DNA of 64,000 nt from Exophiala sp. HKRS030 (lineage: Eukaryota; Ascomycota; Eurotiomycetes; Chaetothyriales; Herpotrichiellaceae), in assembly GCA_023897205.1 (NCBI GenBank), contig JAHWDD010000002.1:3348001-3412000 (forward strand). Reading direction: 5' to 3'. How positions within the stretch are numbered: the stretch's first letter is position 1; the number at the start of each line of letters is the position of its first letter. Shown in pieces: positions 24,979-35,793 of the stretch. The notes under the pieces are model-generated. The model saw only the letters and a program-made list of their open reading frames with translations, did no database searches and was not told the DNA's origin. A program made the translations under genes and the position numbers.

Positions 24979-27094
24979 CTAAGATGAGCCACTGCTCAAA
25001 CGACGTTGACCACTGAATTTCTTGGACAGCATCTCCTTCTTCATCTCCTTGTGTGCCCGACGCGCCGCCTTGTCGTACTTTGACTTGCCCATGAGAGGCA
25101 TGCCGTCCTTGCCAGACGCTTGGGGTTCCTGTCTAGACTTCTGCGACGTGGGAACTAGATTCGACTTGGGTCCGCGGGCTTTGACGAGGTTCTTGCGGTC
25201 CTTCTTCTTCTTTTCCTTCTTCCAGGGCTTGGCCAGTTTTCCAGGTTTGCCAGCTTGCTCATTTGCGCCCGAGTCGTCGCCCGAGTCGGCTTGTTCGTCA
25301 GCAAACTCGGCGAGGGAGATGAAGTCTGCTCCGGATTCCGCAGGCGCAGCTTCCGACGAGACAGGCGGCTCTACGGCAGGCTCTGCTGCTTCCTCGACGG
25401 CGACAGAAGCCTCTTGTGACTTTTTCTGGGCTTGCTTTTCCTTCTTGGACAGCTTTTTCTCTGGAATAGCGACTGAAGTGTGAGCTTCTACCTGTTCGGC
25501 AGAGTCGGACTTCTGCTTCTTCTTCTTGTCCTTCTTTGCTGGCTTAGCTTCTGTCGCCTCTGGAACAGTAACCTCGTCGGTAGTAGTCTCCGTCACGGTC
25601 TTTGCCTGAGCCTCTGCTGGAGTGATATCAACCTGCTTGCTCTTCTTGTCCTTTTTCGAAGACTTGCCTGTCACATCCTTTTTGGAGGTCGTGGTAGATG
25701 GCTCGTCCTCAACAGCGGCTGATGCAACCTTCTCCGGCTTCTTCTCCTTTTTCGATTTCTTCGCCTCTTTCACAGCGACGGCATCCTTTGGTACATTCTT
25801 TGGTGGTTCGAGCATGCCAGTCGGGACAGAGATTTCATCTTGGAGTTGCTGCTGCTGTTCTTGTGCGGCCAATCTCTCCCGAAGAGCTTTGCTAGGGTCG
25901 GTCAACGTAGACGAAGGCATGTCGATTCCGAGCTTCTGCAGTTTTCTAGCCTTCTTGTCTCGTCTGTTTTGCTCTTTCTTAATAAGTCTCTGCCATTGTG
26001 CTTCGGTCTTAGGAGCAGCCAGTTTTTCTCGTTCAAGTTTCTCATGCGGGATTCTTCTGAATTTCTTGTCTGCGCCCTTCCAGACGTCGGGATGGAGTGA
26101 GCCAGGCTCTGCATATTTGCACTTGAGGATATGGCCGAAGAGCAGGTAGTTGTCCATGGTGCTGGCTACAATCTTCGCCACCTCGTTGGACTTGAACTCA
26201 ATGAAAGCAAAATGCTTCGATGCTCCAGTTCGCTTGTTTCGAGAAAGTCGTAGACGGCTGATGTCTCCGAACTGTGAAAAGTATTCTTTCATCTGCGCCT
26301 CATAGAAACCGTGGGGAATGCGCCCAACATAGACTGTTCCAGGCTCTTCGTCAGCGCCTTCGGAATTCTTGATCTTCTTCAATTGAGACCGTAGTTTCTT
26401 GTTGGCAGGAATGGTAGGTTTGGAATTGACGTCAAGGCCCTTGTCTTCTTGGTTGTCTTCCGATTCACTATCGAAGCCAGCTAGTAGGACGGCTGCGTTG
26501 TCGTCTTGCTCCGCTTCATCATCATCGCCGGCACTTCCGTACTCGTCCTGCAGTTCGTGATCGACCGTATGTTCAGCTTCGGCTTGCATTGACGTCGATA
26601 CGGGCTTGTGTGTTGTGGCAGTCTCAACTTCCTCTTCGCCACTATGTTCAATGATGCCATTGACGCCATCTGCGCTTAGAAGTTCGTCATGTTTGCCCTT
26701 ATTGCTCTTTTTGGCCTTCTTGGTTTTCTTGGAGGTGGATTTGTCTGTAGGGGCCGTCGTCAAATCGACGGCACTCTTTGTTGCTGTCACGGCTTTTCCT
26801 GGTGCATCTTCGCCATCCTCCATGAAGTCGGCAGCCCGCTTCCGAGATGACTTTGCAGAGACAGCAGCAGCATTGCTAGGGGCATTGGTCTTTGACTTTG
26901 CAACGGGGGCATCGGCGACAGGTATGGTGGCTGACGAGATCGTTGCGTTGTCTGCCGCTGTGGACTTGGACTTTTTGCTCTTCTTGTGCGGGACCTCACC
27001 GGCACCGGAAGATTCTGAGATAGTGTCAGCTGTGGTCAAATGTTCGGTCAATTGGAGCAATTGGAGCAATACCTTTGCGCTTTTTAGTCGCCAT
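24979..27094 (-). CDS. NOP15: Nop15/NIFK-like nucleolar RRM protein
   Basis: Ribosome-biogenesis RNA-binding protein of the Nop15 (yeast)/NIFK (human) type, acting on pre-60S particles in the nucleolus. Exon 1 is only 22 nt (27073..27094, encoding MATKKRK plus one base). A 58-nt intron with a CTGAC branch point follows, then exon 2, 24979..27014; reading through the intron meets a stop, so splicing is required. Product 685 residues. The single RRM is at about 233-310 (TVYVGRIPHGFYEAQMKEYF, then HFAFIEFKSN), followed by the family extension MDNYLLFGHILKCKY. Long Lys/Glu/Ala-rich disordered arms with many KKDKKSK-like clusters flank it, making the protein about three times longer than yeast Nop15 but in keeping with fungal orthologues. 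The pre-rRNA target is inferred from the family. Confidence 0.88.
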
Positions 27095-27895
27095 AGTGTA
27101 ATTACGGGTAAATTGGGAGAGGAAAAAAGATGGTGTGGTATGCTGATTGAACTTTTGACTTGAACTGAGGCCTGAGATGCAATCCAAAAATTTCTCCAAT
27201 TCCTGCCAAGTGGTCGGGAAAACTGCTGCCGGCTCCAGCCTTCTTCAGGACGAGGCTGACGCCGCCTTGCCCAATCTTATGTCAGCATTTAAGTATTTGA
27301 CTTACTTCAATTAGTTTACCTCTACAGCGTAGTCACAGCGATGAGTTCACATCCCTGAAGTCCCTTCATGATGAAGAGGGAGCTGGAGTTTGAAGAGCTT
27401 GCTTTGAGATAGCACACTGTAACGACTTGTTCAGACAACTTCTATGTGCATCATTTGGAATTCGTTTGGATACCGCATATCTAGGCCTAAGGCATGCAAC
27501 AGGACATGAACGTGGGCCCTCGAGTGATCATAATATCTCAATTGACATGCTTACCATTGGCAAATCAAATATCAATGAGTGTCACTATCTTATAGGTAGC
27601 TCTTGACAGTTGAATAGACGCAAACAAACCACATCATGCAACTCCCTCGTTCGCCAGAGCAATGCAAAGATCTCCTCTCTTTTTGTCGTAGATATAACCA
27701 TCCCCCATTGTCACACATAAAAACTGAAATTAAGACCCTGATGAGTTTGGGATAACACTCCTTCACCACAAATTCGCTTTCCTTGACCGGCATCATCGAC
27801 AGGCGAGTTTGTTACTACCACCAGGAGTAAACGAGTTCGCTTTCCTTGACCGACATCATTGGCAAGTTCTCCATCTTCTCGAGCGCGTTTGTTAC

Positions 27896-28020
27896 TACCA
27901 CCTGGAGTAGACTGGGTTGTTACCACCTGGAGTAGACTGGGTTGTTACCGCCTGGAGTAGACTGTGTTACTACCACCTGAAGTAAATTGTGTTGCTACCA
28001 TCTAGAGTGAACTGTGCAGC
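27896..28020. repeat. 25-bp minisatellite, five units
   Basis: Five head-to-tail units of exactly 25 bp, at 27896, 27921, 27946, 27971 and 27996, with core ACCACCTGGAGTAGACTG. Units 1 and 2 are identical; later ones diverge progressively to the right. A sixth, separated copy lies at 27816-27840. That copy and the array are each preceded by a related segment containing TTTCCTTGACCG (27779-27790 and 27841-27852). A 25-nt unit shifts frame each time and one frame contains stops, so it is not a coding repeat. Confidence 0.9.
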
Positions 28021-29284
28021 TTGTGGGTTTGGATTCGCTCGACCCGGACTGCCCACGTTGCCGTCTCCTCAAGTCTGCTGTGGAACACCGGTCTGAACAT
28101 GTGGCGCGCCTCTTCCTCGACGAATACCGCTGCCCTAGGTACCACGAATCAACTCTGTCGGCTTGAAGTTGCTTAGCGGTCTCAGCTATTGCTGCTTGGG
28201 TTCCTGATAGGTGTCTCACCAGACATATTCGCCGCTCAGTTCTTGTCAGTGGATCTGGGACTTCATATGGATGAGCGACAGTACGAAAAAATAGGCTGAG
28301 GGTGATGATTCCAATTATCGCCCAAGGTAGGTTGTGTCAATTGGCTTGAGGTCTGCGTGGACGGAGGAGTTTGGGCTTCGAGTGAAGTGGAGGATTCGGT
28401 GAAGGCTAGAGAGTCTTTTGTCAGATGGAATTTGATATGAGAACAATAGCAAGGAGTGGAGGAAGTCACGTACTCGAGGTCACGTTATCTTGCCTTTTTG
28501 AGAGCCAATAGATAAGCCGAGATAAGTACTGATTGGTCAAAAGTTGCGCTAGGCCAGCACCTGGAATCCCAGCTTTCGTTTTCTTTGTTCTCCGTATGAA
28601 GTAAAGTTTTGACACCCAAAAATATATTTTACAACAATTTGGAAAGAAAAAAAAATTAAACAGTCGAAAATGAAAAAAAAAAGAGACAATCGAGCTTGTT
28701 CCAGATCGGGCTGAGGAGGTATTAGTTTTACTGCCATCTGACTGGGATTGTGGTAATAGACTTACGAATTGAACCCCGAGCTTATCGGAGCTATCATCTT
28801 GTGAAAGGTGAGAGCGATAAATGTTACCATTACACCAATCTGGATGTTGGTTGTTGAAGCGAATTTGGGTTTTGTAATATTTAGAGTCTCAAAAAATCCA
28901 CTGGTAAATGCTTGGCGTGACCGGAATTATCAAGCCCACCGGTGCTCTGGTCCAGACTGTGAGGAAGGTGCAGTCGTCGTGAGTTTTTGGAAGTAGACCG
29001 GGCTGCTCTTCTCACTCCTCTCCATTCCTTTCGACGATGACTGATAGTGTAGAACTAACTGGCCACAAGCTGTCAATCCTGAACTCGTTCACGTTCCCAA
29101 TATCCTACTCTGAGGCAGCAAGGCGGATGCTCAAGAAAGAGGTGGACACTTCAATAGCAAGGCTACATCTATTTTTGAGAGTGATCAAAGGGCTTCAAGA
29201 GTCTACAAGTAAGGTTTAGACACCGACACCCTCAAGTGTCACACATTTGCGTGGTGGATGGTGGAAATGGAGTCGAATTCTATC

Positions 29285-29305
29285 ATGATGATGATGATGA
29301 TGATG
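29285..29305. repeat. (ATG)7 microsatellite
   Basis: Seven perfect ATG triplets in non-coding DNA upstream of the homeodomain gene. Confidence 0.95.
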
Positions 29306-30184
29306 GTTCTAGAATTGGGATCAGGGAAAATCCTCTCCAACGCTGTTGACCTCATTTCAGAGTAACACATTGAGTCATCAATGTTAAACATGGCAATCCG
29401 CATGATTCAGATGTTTGGAGAATGTTTATGTACCGCGCGTGAGCAACCTGACTTAGAGACGCGACTATTGCTCAAATCAATCGATAAATATAAGAATCTA
29501 TGTCGAAGAGGTGGACAATAGGTAAATCAAGGGAACTCGGATTACATAACGAGATAAGCGTCGCTCATACCATCATTAAATGATTCCCCACGGGAATGGG
29601 ATGGCTTTCGTGGTGTTTGTCAGCGGTGCATGAAACTTCGTATGGTGAAGACTTGACGGGAGGACTTGCCAATGTCGTACTCCGTATGCGGAGGAGCCAC
29701 GGTCAAGGTTGCAAGGGACTCAGGCAACCGACCAATAATGCGAAAGAGTTTGTCGTTGGTGTGACGAATATTACGAAAAGATGCAGAAGACCTGAGCGAG
29801 TGGAAGTTCTGGAAGGTGCCACCGACGGCCACAAGCCCATAAGCCCATAAGCGGGCGCTAATCAGAGAATCGGCGAGCGCACGGTTGTCGTTAAGAGTGG
29901 GTTGAGGTTGGATTTACCCTTGTCAATGTCGAGCGAAGGGCGTGCATAGCCAAGTCAAGTCTCCTCTTCACTTCCACCGTTGGGGGAACAAGAGTCATTC
30001 TTTGATAAGCGATTTCGGACTGGATCGTACTCGTATTGATTCACACCGTATACCACGGGGAGACTTCAAAGGCTGCTTATCCCACGGAGGCTCTCCATCC
30101 TACTCTTCTCTGTCTTGTTCATTTTCTCGTTCTTCAGGATAACTTGCCACTGCGGATTCGTGGCCTGAAGCCGCGACAAACAAA

Positions 30185-32752
30185 ATGGAGTACTTCAACT
30201 TCGAGGATGCCTCGAATGTCATCCCCAACCTGGATCTCGATGACTGTGGTTCGTTGCTGGGCGAGACCACCCAGGATGAGGCCACGGAATGCTACGACTC
30301 TCTTTTCTTCGACAAGTCATTTGCCCTTCCTTCCAGTCGACCTGCGGAACCAAGCACGGTGATGATCAAATTAATCAACAATGTCGAAGTCGAGGCTGTT
30401 CCACACACTTCTGACCTTAACATGGACTACCCCATGTTTCGTGCCAAAGAACCTTGTGAATTGTGTGCGAGAATGGGATTGGACTGTTTCCTAGCTACTA
30501 GAGGCGCACTTGTCACAGGGTGTACATGCTGCATCTCCCTGTACCGAGAATGCAGCTTTGTTCATCCAAAAATCCCAAAGGGTTTCGTCAGTACATTGAC
30601 CGGTATCTCAGAAGATCATCAAGTCGGTGAAGGCGAGGTCACTGAACGCCGACGGGCGATGAGATCGATGGAAGAAGGACGAGGTCGTAAAACAGGTGCT
30701 CGGTTCCCCCGCGACGCTGTCAAGATCCTCAAGCAGTGGCTCGCCGAGCATGCTGATCACCCATACCCCAACGAGCGTGAAAAGGATGAATTGAAACAAG
30801 TCACCGGTCTCAAGCGAAGCCAGATCTCAAATTGGCTCGCCAACGCACGGAGGAGGGGCAAAGTTCGACCAGCTTCAGGTCCTTCCTCGCCCATGTTGGG
30901 AGCCATTGATATCCCACAAAGAGCTCAAGATTCTGCAGACATTGCCAACCTCAATCCCCTAGACAGATGGAAGGCATCGCCTCCTGAACACGAACCTGCC
31001 TCGATGACTGCCATCGCCAAAGCCGTTACGTCGACGCCGTTCCCTGCTCGCAACCCGTCATACTCGAGCGCACATAATTCCAGAGCCGGCTCTCGGGCCG
31101 GTTCAAGGAACAGCTCACGCAAAGGCTCAAGTGAAGAGAACTCGTCCTTTTCCATGTTCCGTGCACCATCAGTTAGCAGTTTCGGTACAAGAGAATCCAC
31201 CAACAGTGACTTGACATTCGCTTCTTCAAGGTCGAACAAGTCCAAGGCGTCTTTTGCTTCATCTCAAGAACGACGCAGACGTAGGAGGGCACCAGTCACT
31301 CAACGGGCTGCTGCACAACAGGCCAAAACACGAAGCGCCAGAATATTCCAGTGTACATTTTGTACGGATTCTTTCCCTGCAAAGTACGACTGGCAACGGC
31401 ACGAGAAGTCACTACATCTGGCACTGGAAAGATGGACGTGCTGTCCCAATGGTGGAACAATGATTGATGCTTTGACGCAGACCGAAATGTGTGTCTTCTG
31501 CCGGGAGCCAAACCCGACAGCCGATCACTTGGAGTTGCACAATTTCACGGCTTGTCAGGAAAAGACTTTGCAAGAACGTACCTTTTACAGGAAGGACCAC
31601 CTGAGTCAGCATCTCAAGTTGATGCACAACGCCAAAGTGCATTCTCACATGGACTCGTGGAAGAGTACCACCAATGAGATCAAATCGGCTTGCGGTTTTT
31701 GTCCCTCCAAGTTCACTACCTGGCAGCAGAGGGCGGACCATTTGGCTGCGCATTTCCGCAATGGCGCCGACATGAGCACGTGGGCAAACGGATGGGGTTT
31801 CGAGCCATACGTCGAAAGGCTGGTTGAGAATGCCATTCCTCCTTACCTTATTGCCCACGAGAAGTTGACCATGGATCCTTACGTTGCTCGAGCGGCGCAA
31901 GCGACCCCTTCGGCTGGCACGGATGCCGGACTGACGACCGGTACCTCTGCCGAGAGCACCGAGCCTGACCAGATAACCAAAGACTCGAACTGCTGGGGCA
32001 GACTGGAGCAAGAACTCACCAAATTTGTCTCGCAGCAACGGTCCGCAGGCAGATTTCCTTCTGACAAGGAGATTCAAGATCAAGCTCGTATGATCATCTA
32101 CGAAGACAATGACCCTTGGAACTGGACCTGCGCGGACAATCAGCAGTGGCTCGACACATTCAAATACCAACAAGGCCTGTGTGGTCTCACGGATGCCCTG
32201 GCGACTCAAAACCTGGCCGAGGTACCCATCATGGCCCCGTACGTTATCAAGGGTGGCTTGAAGACCAAGACGAGCCCTCCACCACACCACCACCACCACA
32301 ACAGCAGGAAAAGTGTCTCTACCGACTCCGCCTCTTTGCCCGGCATGAGTGCCGACTACGGCAGTAGTGCTCCCAACTCTGCCGTGGCCACCACCTTTGA
32401 CCAAAACATGGATTTCGACTTTGACAGTATCGATTTCAGTGGTCTCGATCTAGGTATGGCGGACGACATGACGTTCAACATGGGTTTGGAAGGTCAGGTC
32501 GGCGGGGCCGGTAGCAGTACTGGTGCTGTCATGACGTCTGCGCCTTTCTCGTCGAGTATCCCTGGTGAGACTTTATATGGATCTTTTGGAATTGATCCTA
32601 TGATGGACATGGGTATGGGAATGGGAAATATGAACATGAACATGAACATGCCTATGCAACCGCAGCAGAAAAAGAGTCCCCAAAATACTCACAGTCCAAT
32701 GAGCGAGCAGGATATGAATCAGTTGACTGGATACATGTCTGGATTTCAATGA
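30185..32752 (+). CDS. TALE homeodomain / C2H2 zinc-finger transcription factor
   Basis: Single exon, 855 residues, ATG at 30185. Order: an acidic N-terminus; a cysteine cluster at 91-123 (C91, C94, C101, C113, C115, C116, C123); a homeodomain at about 167-228 with the three-residue TALE insertion (HPYP, 192-195) and a recognition helix QISNWLANARRR; a Ser/Arg-rich linker; then C2H2-type fingers at about 389-412 (FQCTFCTDSF), about 440-490 and about 500-525 (CGFCPSKFTTWQQRADH). The end is Asp-rich and then Met/Asn/Gly-rich (repeated NMNM), a possible activation domain. A nuclear DNA-binding regulator is clear; targets are unknown. The family with homeobox plus C2H2 occurs across filamentous ascomycetes and often affects development, which is only a hint here. 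Confidence 0.88.
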   Translation: MEYFNFEDASNVIPNLDLDDCGSLLGETTQDEATECYDSLFFDKSFALPSSRPAEPSTVMIKLINNVEVEAVPHTSDLNMDYPMFRAKEPCELCARMGLDCFLATRGALVTGCTCCISLYRECSFVHPKIPKGFVSTLTGISEDHQVGEGEVTERRRAMRSMEEGRGRKTGARFPRDAVKILKQWLAEHADHPYPNEREKDELKQVTGLKRSQISNWLANARRRGKVRPASGPSSPMLGAIDIPQRAQDSADIANLNPLDRWKASPPEHEPASMTAIAKAVTSTPFPARNPSYSSAHNSRAGSRAGSRNSSRKGSSEENSSFSMFRAPSVSSFGTRESTNSDLTFASSRSNKSKASFASSQERRRRRRAPVTQRAAAQQAKTRSARIFQCTFCTDSFPAKYDWQRHEKSLHLALERWTCCPNGGTMIDALTQTEMCVFCREPNPTADHLELHNFTACQEKTLQERTFYRKDHLSQHLKLMHNAKVHSHMDSWKSTTNEIKSACGFCPSKFTTWQQRADHLAAHFRNGADMSTWANGWGFEPYVERLVENAIPPYLIAHEKLTMDPYVARAAQATPSAGTDAGLTTGTSAESTEPDQITKDSNCWGRLEQELTKFVSQQRSAGRFPSDKEIQDQARMIIYEDNDPWNWTCADNQQWLDTFKYQQGLCGLTDALATQNLAEVPIMAPYVIKGGLKTKTSPPPHHHHHNSRKSVSTDSASLPGMSADYGSSAPNSAVATTFDQNMDFDFDSIDFSGLDLGMADDMTFNMGLEGQVGGAGSSTGAVMTSAPFSSSIPGETLYGSFGIDPMMDMGMGMGNMNMNMNMPMQPQQKKSPQNTHSPMSEQDMNQLTGYMSGFQ

Positions 32753-34292
32753 TTTTGTTGGGTTTCGGAAAAGCGGAGTGTTTGGACCTTGTATATATGG
32801 TTCAAAAAAAAGTGGTGAAGGAAAAAAAAGAAGAAGGAACCGTGACTGTCGCGTTGATCATACATATACACAGACACATACAGACACACAGAGACACGAG
32901 AACAAGGATCGCACATTCAACACCCTCATTGGATTTGCCTTGGTTTGTCAAGCAAAGGGCGTACCGAGTACCCTATATACAGAATAATAATACGAATGAT
33001 CTAATCCAATTGTCATCTCTTGTTTCAGCTTGAATTGTCATCCGTACACATACTACACACACCAAACACACAAACACACACGAGTGGTTCCAAGGGTTGA
33101 CGACTTGCGCCCTTTCGCTGACTTTCTTTCCCCCAAACTACATAAAACATGGTTTCTCCATGTCGATTTTGTTTTTTGGCGGAAACGAGTAGTATGACTA
33201 GTCCACTTGCTCTTACCGAAAACTTCAGAAATGTCGTCTACACGCCTTTCGAATGACATTGTCCGGGACGTACTCGCCGGATGTCACCGGGCTCCCGTGC
33301 AGGTAATACTGTAGATGACGGGAGAAAAAAAAGAGAACGACGTGACGAGGTGACCGTGTAGAGTATTAGTGTGGTCTTGGGTGGTAATACGGATGATATG
33401 GGGTATCAAACGAGTTTACAGTATTATACGGAGTATGGTTGACGGATATACATTAATCCGATCCCGATATCCTTTGACTCCTCCGTACTGTTGTTGTCCG
33501 TACCAAAAGCAAAAACAAAAATTCTTTTTCACATGTCAATTCCATCTCCCCCGTACATACCACGACCACCACTACCACGACCACCACCCACCACCCTTCT
33601 TATCTCCTCCCAGATACCAACATGTTGGGCGGCTGATTGCGGGACCGTCAAAGTTTTTCCATCATCAACCTGGTCATGAATAACATAACAAGTACCCTCG
33701 GTGGTGCTTTCCCTGTTCCTCCCGACGGCGACGGATCTCCGACCGTTGCCGAAACATTTGATTGATCCTCGCCACGAACAGAGGAGGACAAGCAATAATA
33801 AAATCCAATCTAGCTTGACATGCGTCGGGGCGCCGAGCATGTGAAATAAAAAGAGGCGGAGGAGGCGAGAAAACAGCCCTACCCACAACACCAGCAGTAC
33901 CCTCCCACGTTTTGGTTCTCCCTTGCCGTGGAAAGGGTCTCCTCTACAATTCAACAATTTTGAGACCGTGCCCTGCGCATCAAAAGGGAAAAAGAAATCT
34001 CCCGTTGGCCCAAAACATGGCCTTTTTCCCTCTCTGTCTATCTTATGTTCGTGCTCTTGTCCTGTGCATGTGAAAACAGACAGAACCTTACAGGAGATTG
34101 CTGATAACATCCCATACTCCCCGTAATCCCAAAGATAAACTTGCCATCTTGTCGTACCTGATCCTCTTCAACCCAGAACTGTACCCTTTCATAGCACCAT
34201 CCCCCAAGGTCGCATTCTGTTACAAAAAATAACCACGACAGGAGAACGCGTTACCAAGGTGCCAGACAATACTCTGTACAGACAAAGTCACC
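32753..34292. other. Spacer downstream of homeodomain gene
   Basis: 1.5 kb between two plus-strand genes. CA-rich runs near 32870-32900 and 33050-33080, an exact TACGGAGTA at 33427-33435, and C/T-rich tracts near 33540-33600. No coding frame of substance. Confidence 0.5.
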
Positions 34293-35201
34293 ATGGACCA
34301 CCCTTCTCGGATCTCCTGCGATGACATCTCCCACTCGACCCTATATACCATGATCCCCTCGGCCGTTCGGTCACGGATGCCTGTCTTGACCTCTCTGCGA
34401 CGGTCTGCAAAGGCTGTCATACTGCACGACTCGAGGGCACGGAGGAAACCTCAGACGCTATCACGTATCGAATCATTTCAAGAGAAGGAGACCACTACTA
34501 CTGGCTTCGCTGCCACAGTGCCCTCGAGCGGCGCCAATACACCGATGATGAGACCAAACACTCCAGAGGAACATTTGTCCGCACAAGAGTTGAGTCTGAA
34601 GATGTTGTCGCAACAAGACACGAGCAGTGGGGTCGATTGGGATGTCGCCGCGACTGGCGTCCGGCTCTGGATAACTGCAAAAACACAAGCTGAACAAGGC
34701 GGGGATGTCAACGCCCTCCGGAGTATGCACATTGATGCACTTCGATACATGCACATGGCGCTTCCAGAGAACTTGACTGCACTCGAGGTGGAATCCTTGC
34801 GCGCCAGTATGTCTCCTCGGATTCTTTACCAGTCGTCATTGATGCCACAGATCGACAGAAAGTCAAGTCCGAGTCTCTTACGTCAGGGAGTTGCCAGGAT
34901 AGTATGTTGGATCGTTGCAGGGATCCTTTTGGTCCTTCCAGTGATCATGGCGTTCCTCAATCGAGCATTGCAGTTCGAACGACAACACCAGCTGACCGAG
35001 AAGGTGCTTGCCAATGGACTCGACTTGACCTCTGCCCTTGGTGAACGTAGTTTGGAACTTCAAAAGGCCTTGTCCCGATTCAAAGATGGCCGTCTGGGAG
35101 GCGCCTGTGTAGATGCAGGGTCATGGTTGATCGAAGGGGTTGTTGGTGGTGTCAATGATGGTATTGATGCTGTTGCCCAAGGCCGGACGAGAGCATCGTG
35201 A
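34293..35201 (+). CDS. Uncharacterised one-pass membrane protein
   Basis: Single exon, 302 residues. I do not recognise the family. Residues 1-200 are hydrophilic, with basic N-terminal stretches (RSRMPVLTSLRRSAK; RARRKPQTLSR) and a middle part predicted helical (120-170). One strongly hydrophobic segment at about 203-223 (IVCWIVAGILLVLPVIMAFL) is the only membrane span. The remaining 80 residues look amphipathic and helical, followed by a Gly-rich stretch (GVVGGVNDGIDAVAQG). No signal peptide. The arrangement would suit a tail-anchored-like or ER/mitochondrial membrane protein with a long cytosolic N-terminus, but that is inference. Codon use resembles neighbouring genes and the ATG has a good context (GTCACCATGG). 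Confidence 0.7.
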   Translation: MDHPSRISCDDISHSTLYTMIPSAVRSRMPVLTSLRRSAKAVILHDSRARRKPQTLSRIESFQEKETTTTGFAATVPSSGANTPMMRPNTPEEHLSAQELSLKMLSQQDTSSGVDWDVAATGVRLWITAKTQAEQGGDVNALRSMHIDALRYMHMALPENLTALEVESLRASMSPRILYQSSLMPQIDRKSSPSLLRQGVARIVCWIVAGILLVLPVIMAFLNRALQFERQHQLTEKVLANGLDLTSALGERSLELQKALSRFKDGRLGGACVDAGSWLIEGVVGGVNDGIDAVAQGRTRAS

Positions 35202-35793
35202 TAGATCATTCATGTCAATAAGCAAAATCACATATGTCTGAATATCTTGTTTGCGCCTTGTGTAGCTCTTAACGTCATTCTGCGGCAAAAGTCTCATGCA
35301 TATCGGAACCTTGTTGTGAGTTTGTGCCTTGTCTGTTTCTGCCTGCCGTGAGGCCTCACGTCCAGTTTGATTGAAACCCCTTCTTTTGCAAACGATGCCT
35401 CTTCTGTCGTCGAAAGGATATTGATTTCAAACATCAGCTTAGAAACATGTCGCATCTCATTCAAGACAGCTGCAACGACTTTCGTTTGATTGTCTGACAG
35501 CACAGCGACCCTGTCTATCACGATAACCCCATGAATCTTTTGGTGTATCCATACCCATGAGATCATTGTGTTCCAATAACAAGCCCAATAAGGCCAGTTT
35601 CCGCGGCCGCATGTTACCCTCTTTCCGAGGCTGAACCTCAGGCATGCGGCTGAGATATTCAGGGGTGATCCACCAACGATAGTGGCTCGTTAAGGGCCGC
35701 GGCTTGTGCCTAGGTACACACCCTCTTTGTCTGGGCGCTCGTGGGGTTCAAGGTAAACTTCCTCCTTCAAAACACATCTCTTCTCGCACAACA
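35202..35793. promoter_or_regulatory. Upstream region of UBC-like gene
   Basis: 592 nt between two plus-strand genes. On the minus strand a 90-codon ATG frame (35294..35566) runs inside a longer stop-free frame; it looks somewhat protein-like but has no recognised domain (see findings). A CCTAGGTAC word lies near 35709. Confidence 0.4.

Larger units (their letters stand above)
27095..30184. other. 3.1-kb gene-poor region with minisatellite
   Basis: Between the divergent NOP15 and homeodomain genes. It holds a 25-bp tandem repeat (27896-28020), an ATG-triplet run (29285-29305), a T/A-rich stretch near 28620-28690 and one exact TACTCCGTA (29678-29686). Several short open frames occur on both strands; the most protein-like are a plus-strand one near 28018-28167 with a CPRC and later CPRY, and a minus-strand Ser/Thr/Gln-rich one at 28263-28469 without an ATG. 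None has a recognisable domain and I cannot assemble a spliced gene from them. Confidence 0.45.

Noticed and set aside
31412..32404. 330-codon minus-strand frame opposite the homeodomain gene
   Set aside because: Fully antisense to an exon with clear zinc fingers; Val/Arg/Gly-rich shadow composition.
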